Source: CAYONP01 sp964405335 (lineage in GTDB: Bacteria; Armatimonadota; UBA10988). Taken from it: 22,028 bases of DNA. Within the stretch, counting starts at the first letter, position 1, and every line of letters begins with the position of its first letter. The notes under the pieces were generated by a model. That model was given only the letters and a program-made list of their open reading frames with translations. It made no database searches and was not told where the DNA came from. Shown here one piece after another: positions 6,971-15,020 of the stretch. The stretch lies in the NCBI GenBank assembly GCA_964405335.1, contig CAYONP010000092.1:1-22028 (forward strand), in the 5' to 3' direction. The translations under genes were made by a program, and so were the position numbers.

Positions 6971-7813
6971 TCAGGCCGCGGCGGCGTAGCTCGTCGCGGG
7001 CGCGTGGCCGAGCGGGAGCCGCAGGGTGTAGACGAAGCCGTGCTCTTCCTCGCGGATGGCCACCGCGCCGCCGCACTCGGTCATGATGGCCTGGGCCAGG
7101 CGCCAGCTCAGCGACGACCAGGTGGACGGCGCGGCGGTCGTCGGCAAGCCGCCGGCGAGCACCAAGGCGGCCTCGTCGGCCGAGGTGCTGAGCACGAGCA
7201 CCAGCTGGTTGGTCCCGCTCCGCTCGGCCGCCTCGGCAATGAAGTGCCTTACCGCGACCTCGAGCCGACCCGGGTTGGCCTGGACCCAGACGGGTGTGCC
7301 GGGCCGGACGCACGAGACCGGCTCGCCGGTCAGGTCGCGCATCTCCTCGGCCACCCACTCGACCAGCCCGGCCAGGTCGACCGGCCGCAGCCCGCGGCGG
7401 TCGCCGCCGCCGACGGCCTCGAAGGCCCGCAGCAGGTCGACGGTGCGGCCGATCAGGGCCGGCTCCTGCCCCGCGCGCTGGGCGTCGTTGAGCAGCGCGC
7501 GGAGTTGGGTGACCAGCGGTCGCGTGGCCGCGCCGAGGGCGGCCAACCGGTCGCTTCGCTCCAGCTCACGCAGAGCCACCTGCAGTTCGTGGTTCGACTG
7601 TGCCAAGGCGCTCGCCCGCGCCGTCGCGTCGGCCAGGCGCAGGCGGGCCTCGAGCAGCCAGCCGGCCAGCGCCACCAGGGCGAAGGTCAGCAGCGCCGAG
7701 ACGACGTGGTAGACCATCATCGGGGCGCGCAGCATGAGCACGTGCTGCAGCCCTTCCAGCGCCGCGGCCGCCAGCGCCACCGCCAACCCGAGCCTGAGCA
7801 ACCTGCCGTTCAT
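6971..7813 (-). CDS. Two-TM histidine-kinase-like protein lacking catalytic residues
   Basis: A 280-residue membrane protein laid out like a small sensor kinase. Two hydrophobic segments (about residues 8-24 and 33-54) are separated by a short loop, then a coiled coil (55-88, LRLADATARASALAQSNHEL). Next comes a stretch that aligns with the DHp helix: SDRLAALGAATRPLVTQLRA (87-106), where active kinases have His followed by Glu, absent here. The C-terminal half (170-268) keeps the outline of a GHKL fold, ending GGAVAIREEEHGFVYTLRLP, but the N-box Asn and the GxGLGL lid are not recognisable. It is probably a signalling protein without kinase activity, or a degenerating kinase. ATG 7813 has GAGGAG 8 bases upstream. 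It follows the cupin gene by 60 bases in the same direction; no response regulator is nearby. Confidence 0.7.
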   Translation of the reverse strand: MNGRLLRLGLAVALAAAALEGLQHVLMLRAPMMVYHVVSALLTFALVALAGWLLEARLRLADATARASALAQSNHELQVALRELERSDRLAALGAATRPLVTQLRALLNDAQRAGQEPALIGRTVDLLRAFEAVGGGDRRGLRPVDLAGLVEWVAEEMRDLTGEPVSCVRPGTPVWVQANPGRLEVAVRHFIAEAAERSGTNQLVLVLSTSADEAALVLAGGLPTTAAPSTWSSLSWRLAQAIMTECGGAVAIREEEHGFVYTLRLPLGHAPATSYAAAA

Positions 7814-7873
7814 CGCGCCGCTCCTCAGGCAGAAGGAGACCAGCGCCGCGGCCGGGTTCCCCGCGCGCTCCGG

Positions 7874-8305
7874 TTACGGCCCGGCCGGCGGCACCCGCGC
7901 CGGCGGCTCGACGGTGCACTCGGGCATCGCCCGGAGCAGTGCCTCGGGGCCGTAAGGCGAGTAGATCGCCAGCAGCGTCATCGGCCCATCGCCGGAGTTG
8001 ACCGTCGAGTGGTAGACGGCGGTGGGGATGTGGACCAGCGTGCCCGGGCCGATCTCGCGCTCGAGCGGCAGGCCGTCGAGCTCGACCATCTGCACGCCGC
8101 GGCCGGCGATGACGTAGAGGATCTCCTCCTCGTCCGGGTGGTTGTGCCGCACATGCCCCCGTCCCGGTTCGAGCACCACCACGCCGGCGGAGAAGTGCTC
8201 GGCGGCGGTGACGCGCGGTTCGGACAGCCAGCTCAACCGCCCCCAGTCGAAGATCTGGGTTTCGACGTCGGCGGGTTCGACGAAAGTGAGTTTGCGGGAC
8301 GGCAT
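7874..8305 (-). CDS. Small single-domain cupin
   Basis: A 143-residue cupin_2 protein. Motif 1 is GHVRHNHPDEEEILYVIAG (His54, His56 and Glu60/61 as metal ligands) and motif 2 is GTLVHIPTAVYHSTVNSG (His99). The fold binds a divalent metal and either senses a small molecule or isomerises/oxidises one; the substrate cannot be told from sequence. The minus-strand ATG at 8303-8305 has GGAG 6 bases upstream. A longer reading back to 8575 overlaps the divergent deaminase gene and lacks homology. The kinase-like gene follows after 60 bases, so the two are probably one operon, perhaps ligand sensor plus membrane partner. Confidence 0.85.
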   Translation of the reverse strand: MPSRKLTFVEPADVETQIFDWGRLSWLSEPRVTAAEHFSAGVVVLEPGRGHVRHNHPDEEEILYVIAGRGVQMVELDGLPLEREIGPGTLVHIPTAVYHSTVNSGDGPMTLLAIYSPYGPEALLRAMPECTVEPPARVPPAGP

Positions 8306-8461
8306 CGCGTGCTCCGGCGCTACGGCCCTTCGCTGCCACGGCGCCGCTTCCTCCACCGTGGCTGCTGCATAGGCTGTCCGAGGCACGGCGCCGAGGAGGA
8401 TCTGCGATAGCACGGCCGAAGGCAGGGCGCGACCAGACCGGTAGAGAACGCCGGAGATCCC
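8306..8461. promoter_or_regulatory. Divergent leader between cupin and deaminase genes
   Basis: These 156 bases separate divergent starts, so promoters for both genes should lie here (inference). The only sites I can support are GGAG (8453-8456) for the deaminase and the cupin ribosome-binding site. The 10-mer cacggcgccg occurs twice, at about 8338 and 8392. In Vibrio, avcD is preceded by the antitoxin RNA AvcI; no clear equivalent structure was recognised, but this is where one would be expected. Confidence 0.35.
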
Positions 8462-9934
8462 ATGGCCGAGTACCGCGACTGGGAGCTCATCCTCGGACTT
8501 GTCGGCGCAGTTGGCACCCCGCTGGAGCACGTGGAGGATTCCCTCGAAGAGCTGCTCAAGGGATACAACTATCAAACGAAGCGAATTCGCGTCTCGACGG
8601 AGGTCATCCGGCCGTTATTCGGTGGCCCCGAGAGCGAACCAGCTTCGGAGTTCGATCGTATCTATCATTACATGGATGCAGGTGATAATGCGCGCCGGGA
8701 CAGCGGGCGCGATGACATTCTGGCTTGTGGTGTAGCGCAGGTCATCTGGAACGGCCGTGCGCGGCCTGGCACGCCGAGCCGGCGAACGGCATACGTCATT
8801 CGATCGCTGAAGCACCCCGCCGAGGTGCATATGCTCCGCGAGCTATACGGAGAGGCTTTTTACCTCGTGGCGGTGGACGCATCGTATGAGCGTCGCATCC
8901 GGTACCTCACAAAGAGCCGGCATCTGAAGCGGGACCAGGCCCAGCGCGCGATCGATCGAGATGCGTCCGCGAACGAGCCGTTCGGTCAACACACTCGTGA
9001 GACGTTTCAGCTCGCCGACGTTTTCGTCCGCTGGGAAGGCAGCGCTGGATGCATGCGACCGCAGCTGGACCGGCTGCTAAGGCTCCTGTTCGGCCACCCA
9101 TACACCACGCCCACGTTCGACGAGTACGCGATGTTCCTGGCTTTCGCCGCGGCACTCCGCTCTGCCGACCTATCACGTCAGGTTGGCGCAGTGGTGGCGC
9201 GCGATCGCGAGATCCTCGCCGCCGGAGCAAACGACGTGCCTGCTCCCGGCGGCGGGCTGTACTGGCCCGACGACGAAGCAGACTGCCGCGACTTCCAACT
9301 TGGATTCGACAGCAACAAGCGCGAGCGAGGGGCCATACTCCAGGACGTCGCCAATGCGCTCGGAACACAGGACGAGGGCGATGCCGTAGCGCGGCTAAAA
9401 GGGAGCCGGATCGGCGACATCACCGAGTATGGCAGAGCCGTCCACGCCGAGATGGAGGCCCTATTGTCCTGCGCTCGACGAGGCATGGCAACAAAGGGCG
9501 CGACGCTGTACACGACCACTTTCCCGTGTCACAATTGCGCTAGACACATCATCGCCGCTGGCATCGGTCGGGTGGTCTACGTGGAACCCTACCCCAAGAG
9601 CCGGGCGCTCGAGCTTCATGCGGACGCTATCGGCACCGGCTGGTGGCCGGCAGAGCGCAAGGTTCGGCTCGAGCCGTTCGTCGGGCTGGGCCCGCGTCGG
9701 TTCATCGACCTGTTCTCCTGCTCATTGGGCCGAGGACGGGTGCTGGAGCGGAGCAGAAACGGCGAGGCCGTAGCGTGGGGTACTGCAGAGGCAGAGCTAC
9801 GCACCCGCGGTCGGGCCACAGGTTACATCGATGGCGAATCAACCGCCATGGAAGAGCTGTCCAGGTGGATGGAGGACGACGATGCGACGCGACAGCCCCA
9901 GGCAGGGGACGGGACGGCCGCAGCCGACGCCTGA
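8462..9934 (+). CDS. Anti-phage dCTP/dCMP deaminase (AvcD/DCD type)
   Basis: A 490-residue two-domain protein matching the architecture and length of the anti-phage cytidine deaminases described as AvcD (Vibrio) and dCTP deaminase/DCD (E. coli), which collapse the dC-nucleotide pool on infection. Residues 8-190 form the NTPase-like domain: ELILGLVGAVGTPLEHVEDS (glycine-rich loop at 12-18), then MDAGDNARRDSGRDDILA and a nucleoside-kinase-like core. Residues 220-420 form the zinc deaminase: FAAALRSADLSRQVGAVV, NDVPAPGGGLYW (257-268), HAE at 328-330 with the catalytic Glu, and PCHNC at 355-359. All zinc ligands are present, so it should be active. ATG 8462 has GGAG 5 bases upstream. It stands alone, and by eye is less GC-rich than its neighbours, which suggests transfer. 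A plain dCMP deaminase would be about 150 residues, so that reading is unlikely. Confidence 0.9.
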   Translation: MAEYRDWELILGLVGAVGTPLEHVEDSLEELLKGYNYQTKRIRVSTEVIRPLFGGPESEPASEFDRIYHYMDAGDNARRDSGRDDILACGVAQVIWNGRARPGTPSRRTAYVIRSLKHPAEVHMLRELYGEAFYLVAVDASYERRIRYLTKSRHLKRDQAQRAIDRDASANEPFGQHTRETFQLADVFVRWEGSAGCMRPQLDRLLRLLFGHPYTTPTFDEYAMFLAFAAALRSADLSRQVGAVVARDREILAAGANDVPAPGGGLYWPDDEADCRDFQLGFDSNKRERGAILQDVANALGTQDEGDAVARLKGSRIGDITEYGRAVHAEMEALLSCARRGMATKGATLYTTTFPCHNCARHIIAAGIGRVVYVEPYPKSRALELHADAIGTGWWPAERKVRLEPFVGLGPRRFIDLFSCSLGRGRVLERSRNGEAVAWGTAEAELRTRGRATGYIDGESTAMEELSRWMEDDDATRQPQAGDGTAAADA

Positions 9935-10057
9935 GTTTCGCGCCGCCACCAAACGTGGGGCCGACATAGCCCGCAACTGGCCGGCGTGGCGGAACGCGGA
10001 CTTTGCTACTGCGCCTCGACGAGACAGCTCAAAGGAGCCCTGCGATCCGTCGCGAGA

Positions 10058-11290
10058 CTAACCCCGCACCAACAACCCCAACATCATCTCCACCGCCCGC
10101 GTGCTGAACACCGCGTCGTTGATGTTCGCCGCCAGCTCGACCACCGGCACCGACGGGTTCAGATCGGCGCGGAGGGCGTCGGTGAAGGCCTGGTCGGCCA
10201 CGCGGTCGCAGAAGCGCTCGCCGTCGCCGTCGAGGATGCTCACACCACGGGTCGGGATGAGCATCGCCACCGGCGCACCGGCGGCCGCCGCGGCGTTGGC
10301 CCGCTCGGCGAAGATGCGGCCCATGACGCGGTTCTCCTCGACGTTGGTGCGCATCAGCGTCACCGCGGGGTTCCACTCGTAGAACAGCCGGCCCGCCTCG
10401 CGGTACTTCGCCGGCACCGTCTCGGGTGCGCCGAAGTTCGCCATGTCGATGCAGCCGGGGACAATCAGGTGCGGGATGCCGGCCCGCGCCGGGGCGCTGA
10501 GCCGCTCGGGCCCGGCGCTGAACACCCCGCCGCAGACCTCGTCGGCCCACTCGGTGGTGGTGATATCGAGGCAGCCGTCGACCAGGCCCTCGTCAATCAG
10601 CGACTCCATCGTCCGCCCGCCGGCGCCGGTGGCGTGGAAAACGAGCACCTCGTAACCCTCCGCCTCCAGCGCCGCGCGGCAGGCGTCGACACAGGTGGTG
10701 GTGTTGCCGAACATCGAGGCGACCAGCACCGGCCGGTCGTCTGCCGCCGGCTCAGGCTCGGCCTCGACCATGCCGCAGACCGCGCCCGCCGCGCGCGTGA
10801 ACAGGATGCGGCTGACCCGGTTGAGCCCGGCCACATCGACAATGGACGGCACCATCACGATGTCTTTCGTGCCGACAAAGGCCGACACGTCGCCGCCTGC
10901 GGCGGTGCTGACGCAGACCTTCGGCACGCCCAGCGGCAGGGCGCGCATCGCCGCGGTAACCACGCTGCTGCCGCCGGTGCCGCCCATGCCGATGATGCCG
11001 TCGAACCGGCCTTCGTCGTAGAGCTGCCGTGCCAGGGCGGCCGCGCCGCGGCACATGACCGCCATCGCCTCGCCGCGGTCGTGGCGCTCACGGAGCGCGG
11101 CCAGGTCGGCCCCGCCGGCGGTGGCGACGGCGTCGGCTTCGAGGTCGACCGGGAAAGCGTCGGTGCTGCCGAGCACGCCGGTGTTGACGGCCAGCACAGC
11201 GTGCCCGGCGGCGAGGATGCGCTCGCGCAGGAAGGCATACTCGTCGCCCTTGGTGTCGAACGCGCCGAGGATCAGGATGGTCTTGCCCAT
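10058..11290 (-). CDS. UPF0261 / Tm-1-like ATP-binding domain protein
   Basis: A 410-residue protein of the UPF0261 family, named for homology to the tomato Tm-1 virus-resistance N-terminal domain. Typical family segments: ILGAFDTKGDEYAFLRE at the N-terminus, IIGMGGTGGSSVVTAAMRAL, PKVCVSTAAGGDVSAFVG, DIVMVPSIVDVAGLN, and GDGERFCDRVADQAF near the end. Tomato Tm-1 also carries a TIM-barrel domain; this protein is only the UPF0261 part, as usual in bacteria. Its reaction is unknown; bacterial members often sit among sugar or organic-acid catabolism genes. ATG 11290 has GGAG 5 bases upstream. The deaminase converges on it across 123 bases in which I see no clear terminator. The HsdR-N-like gene lies 78 bases upstream in the same direction. 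Confidence 0.88.
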   Translation of the reverse strand: MGKTILILGAFDTKGDEYAFLRERILAAGHAVLAVNTGVLGSTDAFPVDLEADAVATAGGADLAALRERHDRGEAMAVMCRGAAALARQLYDEGRFDGIIGMGGTGGSSVVTAAMRALPLGVPKVCVSTAAGGDVSAFVGTKDIVMVPSIVDVAGLNRVSRILFTRAAGAVCGMVEAEPEPAADDRPVLVASMFGNTTTCVDACRAALEAEGYEVLVFHATGAGGRTMESLIDEGLVDGCLDITTTEWADEVCGGVFSAGPERLSAPARAGIPHLIVPGCIDMANFGAPETVPAKYREAGRLFYEWNPAVTLMRTNVEENRVMGRIFAERANAAAAAGAPVAMLIPTRGVSILDGDGERFCDRVADQAFTDALRADLNPSVPVVELAANINDAVFSTRAVEMMLGLLVRG

Positions 11291-11368
11291 GCTCGCTCCG
11301 CTGCGGGGTAAGCGTATCCGGGCGGGCGGGGCGGGGCAAGTGAGGGCGCGATGACGGTCCAGGCGGAA

Positions 11369-12316
11369 CTACGACCTCAGCGGCGTCCAGGTCGCCTCGG
11401 CGGGATCGACGCCACAGACCTGCAGGGCATGGCAGGCGTTGCGCACGCAGTTGGCCGAACCGTAGTTCGCCTCGAACCACAGCCCGTTAGCCAACTCCAC
11501 AGCGTTCTTGAACGGCTCGGCGTTTGAGTGGCTTGGCGAGGTGTTTACCAGATAGCGCGTGCGCCCAGAACTGTCCGGCAGCGGGCACATCGACGCCTGC
11601 AGTCGTCCGACCTGTACTAGCCAATGAAGAGTGCCTTTAAGAACGACTTTCCAGCTATCGGCCTGGACTGCGTGGCCGTCGTTGAACGACAGCCGGACCG
11701 CGCACTTGGCCCCGGGTTGCGCCAGCCTCAGGAGGGACGGGAGCGAGTCGTCGTTGGCGGCCGGTGCCTTTCCCGTCTGGGTGCGTAGGCCTGTCTTCAG
11801 CTTGGGCTTCTCGGCTGGCTCGACGTTTCCCGCTCGGCCCGTGATGGCTGCGAACAACGTCACCAGGTTCTGCAAAGCGTCGATCGGCGTGGAGTCCGAG
11901 ATGGCGAACTCCAAGACGACTCGATCAGGAACCAGCTTGAGGAACTGCGATGCATCAACCAAGATCCATTTGTCGCCATTCGTCAGCATCCCCCAGCGGA
12001 CACTCCTGTTATTGCAGTAGGTGTTGAGCTGCTCCAGTTCGACGTCCGCGAGCTTACTATCCAGCGGCTTGGCCTCGATGAAAGCTACCGGCTTGCCGCT
12101 GTCTTTGAGCGCGTAGTCGACGCGTTTGTTGCTCGCCGCGCCAGCGGTGTACTCCGGGGTGACGCGGTCCGCGTCGCGAACTTCCCAACCAAGGAGCAGG
12201 AGCACCGGATCGATCAGGGCGTAGCGGGTCGCGGCCTCGCTGGTCACCAAATGGCTACGGTGGGCTTCCATCGCGGAACGGAGTCGCTCGACCTCCGCCA
12301 GCAGTGGGCCGATCAT
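11369..12316 (-). CDS. Stand-alone type I restriction HsdR N-terminal-like nuclease
   Basis: A 315-residue protein with an HSDR_N_2-type PD-(D/E)xK domain: TRYALIDPVLLLLGWEV (30-46), KRVDYAL (Asp67) and PVAFIEAK (Glu81, Lys83) are the three parts of the nuclease active site. The C-terminal third resembles a conserved tail seen in similar stand-alone proteins: SWKVVLKGTLHWLVQVG, RYLVNTSPSHSNAEPF and ANGLWFEANYGSANCVRNA, ending CGVDPAEA. There is no helicase motor and no adjacent HsdM or HsdS, so this is not a classical restriction subunit. Cellular role unknown; defence or DNA maintenance are guesses. ATG 12316 has CAGGAG 9 bases upstream; the extension to 12595 overlaps the divergent gene. 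By eye it is less GC-rich than the catabolic genes. Confidence 0.82.
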   Translation of the reverse strand: MIGPLLAEVERLRSAMEAHRSHLVTSEAATRYALIDPVLLLLGWEVRDADRVTPEYTAGAASNKRVDYALKDSGKPVAFIEAKPLDSKLADVELEQLNTYCNNRSVRWGMLTNGDKWILVDASQFLKLVPDRVVLEFAISDSTPIDALQNLVTLFAAITGRAGNVEPAEKPKLKTGLRTQTGKAPAANDDSLPSLLRLAQPGAKCAVRLSFNDGHAVQADSWKVVLKGTLHWLVQVGRLQASMCPLPDSSGRTRYLVNTSPSHSNAEPFKNAVELANGLWFEANYGSANCVRNACHALQVCGVDPAEATWTPLRS

Positions 12317-12467
12317 ACGCGGTGGCTCCTGCTCACCATCGTAACTCTCTCGTCGAAGGGCTTCAAGCCTGGCACCGGTGACGCGAGCCGGATGCGACAC
12401 AGGAGCGGACGAGTCGTTCTCGGCAGGAGTCGGCGGCTCCCGGCCAAGCAACCGGCGGGAGACGGCC
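12317..12467. promoter_or_regulatory. Divergent intergenic region
   Basis: These 151 bases lie between the HsdR-N-like gene and the fucosidase-like gene. Promoters for both are inferred from the divergent arrangement; I cannot assign -35/-10 boxes. Both flanking genes have open frames extending into it, so it may include former coding sequence from an insertion event. Confidence 0.3.
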
Positions 12468-15020
12468 GTGCCCGCCTGTGCCTTCGCGCTCTGCCTCATC
12501 GCCCAGCAGCCCGGACCCGAGGCGCTCGGCGAGCTGGTGCCCGCGCCGGGGGCCTGGCTCGTGCTGGGGCTGTTCCGCAACGACCGCGACAACACCGCCT
12601 TCGAGACCGACCTGGTCGGCGAAGCCGAGCTCGTCGGGCGGCTCGATGAACGCCTCGACGGCCGCGCCTGGCGGTACTTCGACGATCGCCTGTTCTCTCG
12701 TAACTACGACGACTATCAAGACCTGCGCAGCTACTTCGCCGTGCTGTGCGACGAGCCGGTCGACGGCGTGGTCGCCTATGCCCAGACCTGGTGCTGGGCG
12801 CCGGCCGCGGTCGACGCCAGCCTGCGCCTGGGCGCCGACAGCGCGGCCAAGGCGTGGCTCAACGGCGTTGAGGTGGCTCGCCACGACCAGGGCCTGCCGG
12901 CGCGAGACAGCCTGCGCGTCGCGGTCCGGCTCGCCGCCGGCTGGAACCGCCTGTTGCTGAAGGTTGCCAATCGCGCCGACGGACGGTTCGGATTCTACTG
13001 CCGTCTCACCGACCCGAACGGCGGCGCGATCGACGGCCTGCTCTGGTCGCCCGGCGGCGGCGACGGGCCGCTGGCGGTGGCCACCCGCCAGATGACCGAA
13101 GCCGGCCAACACCGGCTGCCGACAGCCTGGCGCGACTGGCCCTATGTCGCCGCCGACGCGGCGCCGGTCCTGGCGGCCAACCCCACGCATCGCCTGGCGC
13201 CGCACCTGTGGCGGCCCGACACGCTGCTGCGCGCCTCGCCGTTCAGCCTCAGCGCGCAGGGCGGCCGGCCGCCGTATCGCTGGTCGGCCGAGGGCGAGCT
13301 GCCCGCGGGGCTGGCGCTTCGGCCCGACGGGACGATCGAGGGGGTGGTGGCGGCCGAGCCGGGCAACTTCCCATTCACCGCCGTGGTCACCGACTCGGCC
13401 GGCGCCACGGCGCGCGCGGAGCTGGCCATCCGGGTTGAAGAACGACCGAACCGGTGGTACGAAGCGGCGCGCCTGGTGGCCCTGATCCACGGCCCGGAGC
13501 GGCTGCGCGAGGAGGAGCTGCCGGCCTTCGCGGCGACCATGGCCGCGCAGGGTTACGGCTGCGGAATGGTCATCTCGTGGAACAACGGTGAGTACCAGTA
13601 CCGCTGGCCGTCGCCGTTGGCGCCTGACCAGCCCGATGTGATCATGCCGTACAAGGAGGCGCTCGAGGACGCTGGCATCGCCTTTGGCATGTATCTGGGC
13701 AACATGGACGGCCCGAACATGGAGCATCCCGACAACGCCGTGCGGGTGATCGACGACGTCATGCGCCGCTACGAGCCGCGGGCGCTCTGGTTCGACTGGG
13801 CCGGCTGGACCAGCGACTCGCTGGACGCGATCTTCAGCACGGTGCGGACGCATGACCCAAACACGGTGATCGTGCTCAACGGCGTGGTCACGCTGAGCAA
13901 CGGCGACTGGGACGTGATCTGCCTCGAGGGCTGGGGCGCCTGGGGCGCGCGCCACTGGGCCATGCTGCCGTTCGAGTTGCCCTGGCCCAAGCGCCACACC
14001 ATGGAGACCTGGCGGCTGATTGCCGATCCCGCCTTCTCATACAGCGAGGGCGTGCAGCCCGACTGGCGCGAGTATGCCCGCCTGATGCTGACCATCATCG
14101 GTGAGGGCTACGTCTGCAACCTCGACAGCAGCCCGACGATTGCCGGCGCGGTCGAGCAGGGCCGGCTGACCGCGCTCGACGACTCGACCGTCTGGCAGGC
14201 GCACCAGGAGCTGGCCGCCTGGGCCAATCCGCCCGGCCTGCCGCCGCTGCATCAGGCTTGGACGCAGGTCGATCCCGGCCCGCTGGCCCCGGCGGCGTGG
14301 GGCTACAACGTGATCAACACGGCCCGCGACACCATCTACTGCTACCTGCTCGAGAACCCCTACGGCAAGGTCGGCGCGGGCGGCGGCGAGCTGGTCGTCG
14401 CGCCGCTCGGCGCGGCCGTGCGACGGGTGAGCTGCCTGAACTCCGGCGCCGAGCTCGAGTTCGCGCAGGAGGGCGAGACGCTGACCGTTCGGGGCGAGCT
14501 GGCGGCCGACGAGGTGGCGACCATCCTCAAGCTCGAGCTGGCCACGCCGTTGCCGCCGTTCGAGGTCGCGCGGCAGCAGGCCGAGGCGCGTCCGCCGGGC
14601 AACCTGGCGTTCGGCAAGCCGAGCCGGCTGCTCAGCGTCGACGGCACGCGCGATCTGGTGCCGAGTGGCTTCGCCTTCGCCCGCTACGGCAACGACGGTC
14701 TGCTGTTCACCGCCGCGCAGGGGGCCTATGAGTGGGCTTGGATGTACGAGGTCGACCTCGAGCGGGTGCATCGCCTCGACCGGCTGGTGGTCCACTTCGG
14801 CGGCGGTTATGCGACGGAGTACGAGGTTCTGGTCTCGCCCGATCGCGAGGACTGGAACCGCTTGGCGCGGGTGACCGATGGGGAGGGTGGGACCATCGAG
14901 TTCGACCCGGCGGGCGCGTCGGCGCGTTATGTCTGGATTCGGGCCATCAAGCCGGATGGTCCGGACCAGGTAGGGTCGCAGATGTCGATTGCGGAGGTGG
15001 AGGTCTATGGACTCACTTAG
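12468..15020 (+). CDS. GH29-like alpha-L-fucosidase with N-terminal sandwich, Ig-like and F5/8C domains
   Basis: An 850-residue multidomain glycoside hydrolase. Residues 65-185 form a jelly-roll domain (SLRLGADSAAKAWLNGVEVA, VRLAAGWNRLLLKVANR). Residues 258-325 are a putative Ig repeat (GGRPPYRWSAEGELPAGLAL). Residues 335-590 resemble the GH29 TIM barrel: MAAQGYGCGMVISWNNGEY, then YKEALEDAGIAFGMYLGN, RRYEPRALWFDWAGW (441-447, candidate nucleophile Asp443) and EYARLMLTIIGEGYVCNLDS. Residues 725-850 form an F5/8C (CBM32-type) domain ending RYVWIRAIKP and SIAEVEVYGL. It should release fucose or a related sugar outside the cell or in the periplasm. GTG 12468 is chosen for GGGAG (12457-12461) 6 bases upstream; GTG 12378 lacks such a site. 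The chosen start gives a hydrophobic segment (ACAFALCLIA) without the basic residues of a normal signal peptide, so the true 5' end may be damaged. Confidence 0.72.
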   Translation: MPACAFALCLIAQQPGPEALGELVPAPGAWLVLGLFRNDRDNTAFETDLVGEAELVGRLDERLDGRAWRYFDDRLFSRNYDDYQDLRSYFAVLCDEPVDGVVAYAQTWCWAPAAVDASLRLGADSAAKAWLNGVEVARHDQGLPARDSLRVAVRLAAGWNRLLLKVANRADGRFGFYCRLTDPNGGAIDGLLWSPGGGDGPLAVATRQMTEAGQHRLPTAWRDWPYVAADAAPVLAANPTHRLAPHLWRPDTLLRASPFSLSAQGGRPPYRWSAEGELPAGLALRPDGTIEGVVAAEPGNFPFTAVVTDSAGATARAELAIRVEERPNRWYEAARLVALIHGPERLREEELPAFAATMAAQGYGCGMVISWNNGEYQYRWPSPLAPDQPDVIMPYKEALEDAGIAFGMYLGNMDGPNMEHPDNAVRVIDDVMRRYEPRALWFDWAGWTSDSLDAIFSTVRTHDPNTVIVLNGVVTLSNGDWDVICLEGWGAWGARHWAMLPFELPWPKRHTMETWRLIADPAFSYSEGVQPDWREYARLMLTIIGEGYVCNLDSSPTIAGAVEQGRLTALDDSTVWQAHQELAAWANPPGLPPLHQAWTQVDPGPLAPAAWGYNVINTARDTIYCYLLENPYGKVGAGGGELVVAPLGAAVRRVSCLNSGAELEFAQEGETLTVRGELAADEVATILKLELATPLPPFEVARQQAEARPPGNLAFGKPSRLLSVDGTRDLVPSGFAFARYGNDGLLFTAAQGAYEWAWMYEVDLERVHRLDRLVVHFGGGYATEYEVLVSPDREDWNRLARVTDGEGGTIEFDPAGASARYVWIRAIKPDGPDQVGSQMSIAEVEVYGLT

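Noticed and set aside
7004..8410. 468-codon plus-strand frame over the cupin and kinase-like genes
   Set aside because: Spans two good minus-strand genes and their gap; composition is typical of antisense reading.
8306..8575. N-terminal extension of the cupin to 233 residues
   Set aside because: The extension overlaps the start of the deaminase, lacks homology, and the ATG at 8305 has a good ribosome-binding site.
9986..11311. 441-codon plus-strand frame over the Tm-1-like gene
   Set aside because: Antisense to a full-length UPF0261 family match; no domain of its own.
12363..13997. 544-codon minus-strand frame opposite the fucosidase-like gene
   Set aside because: A shadow frame; the plus strand shows continuous domain structure.
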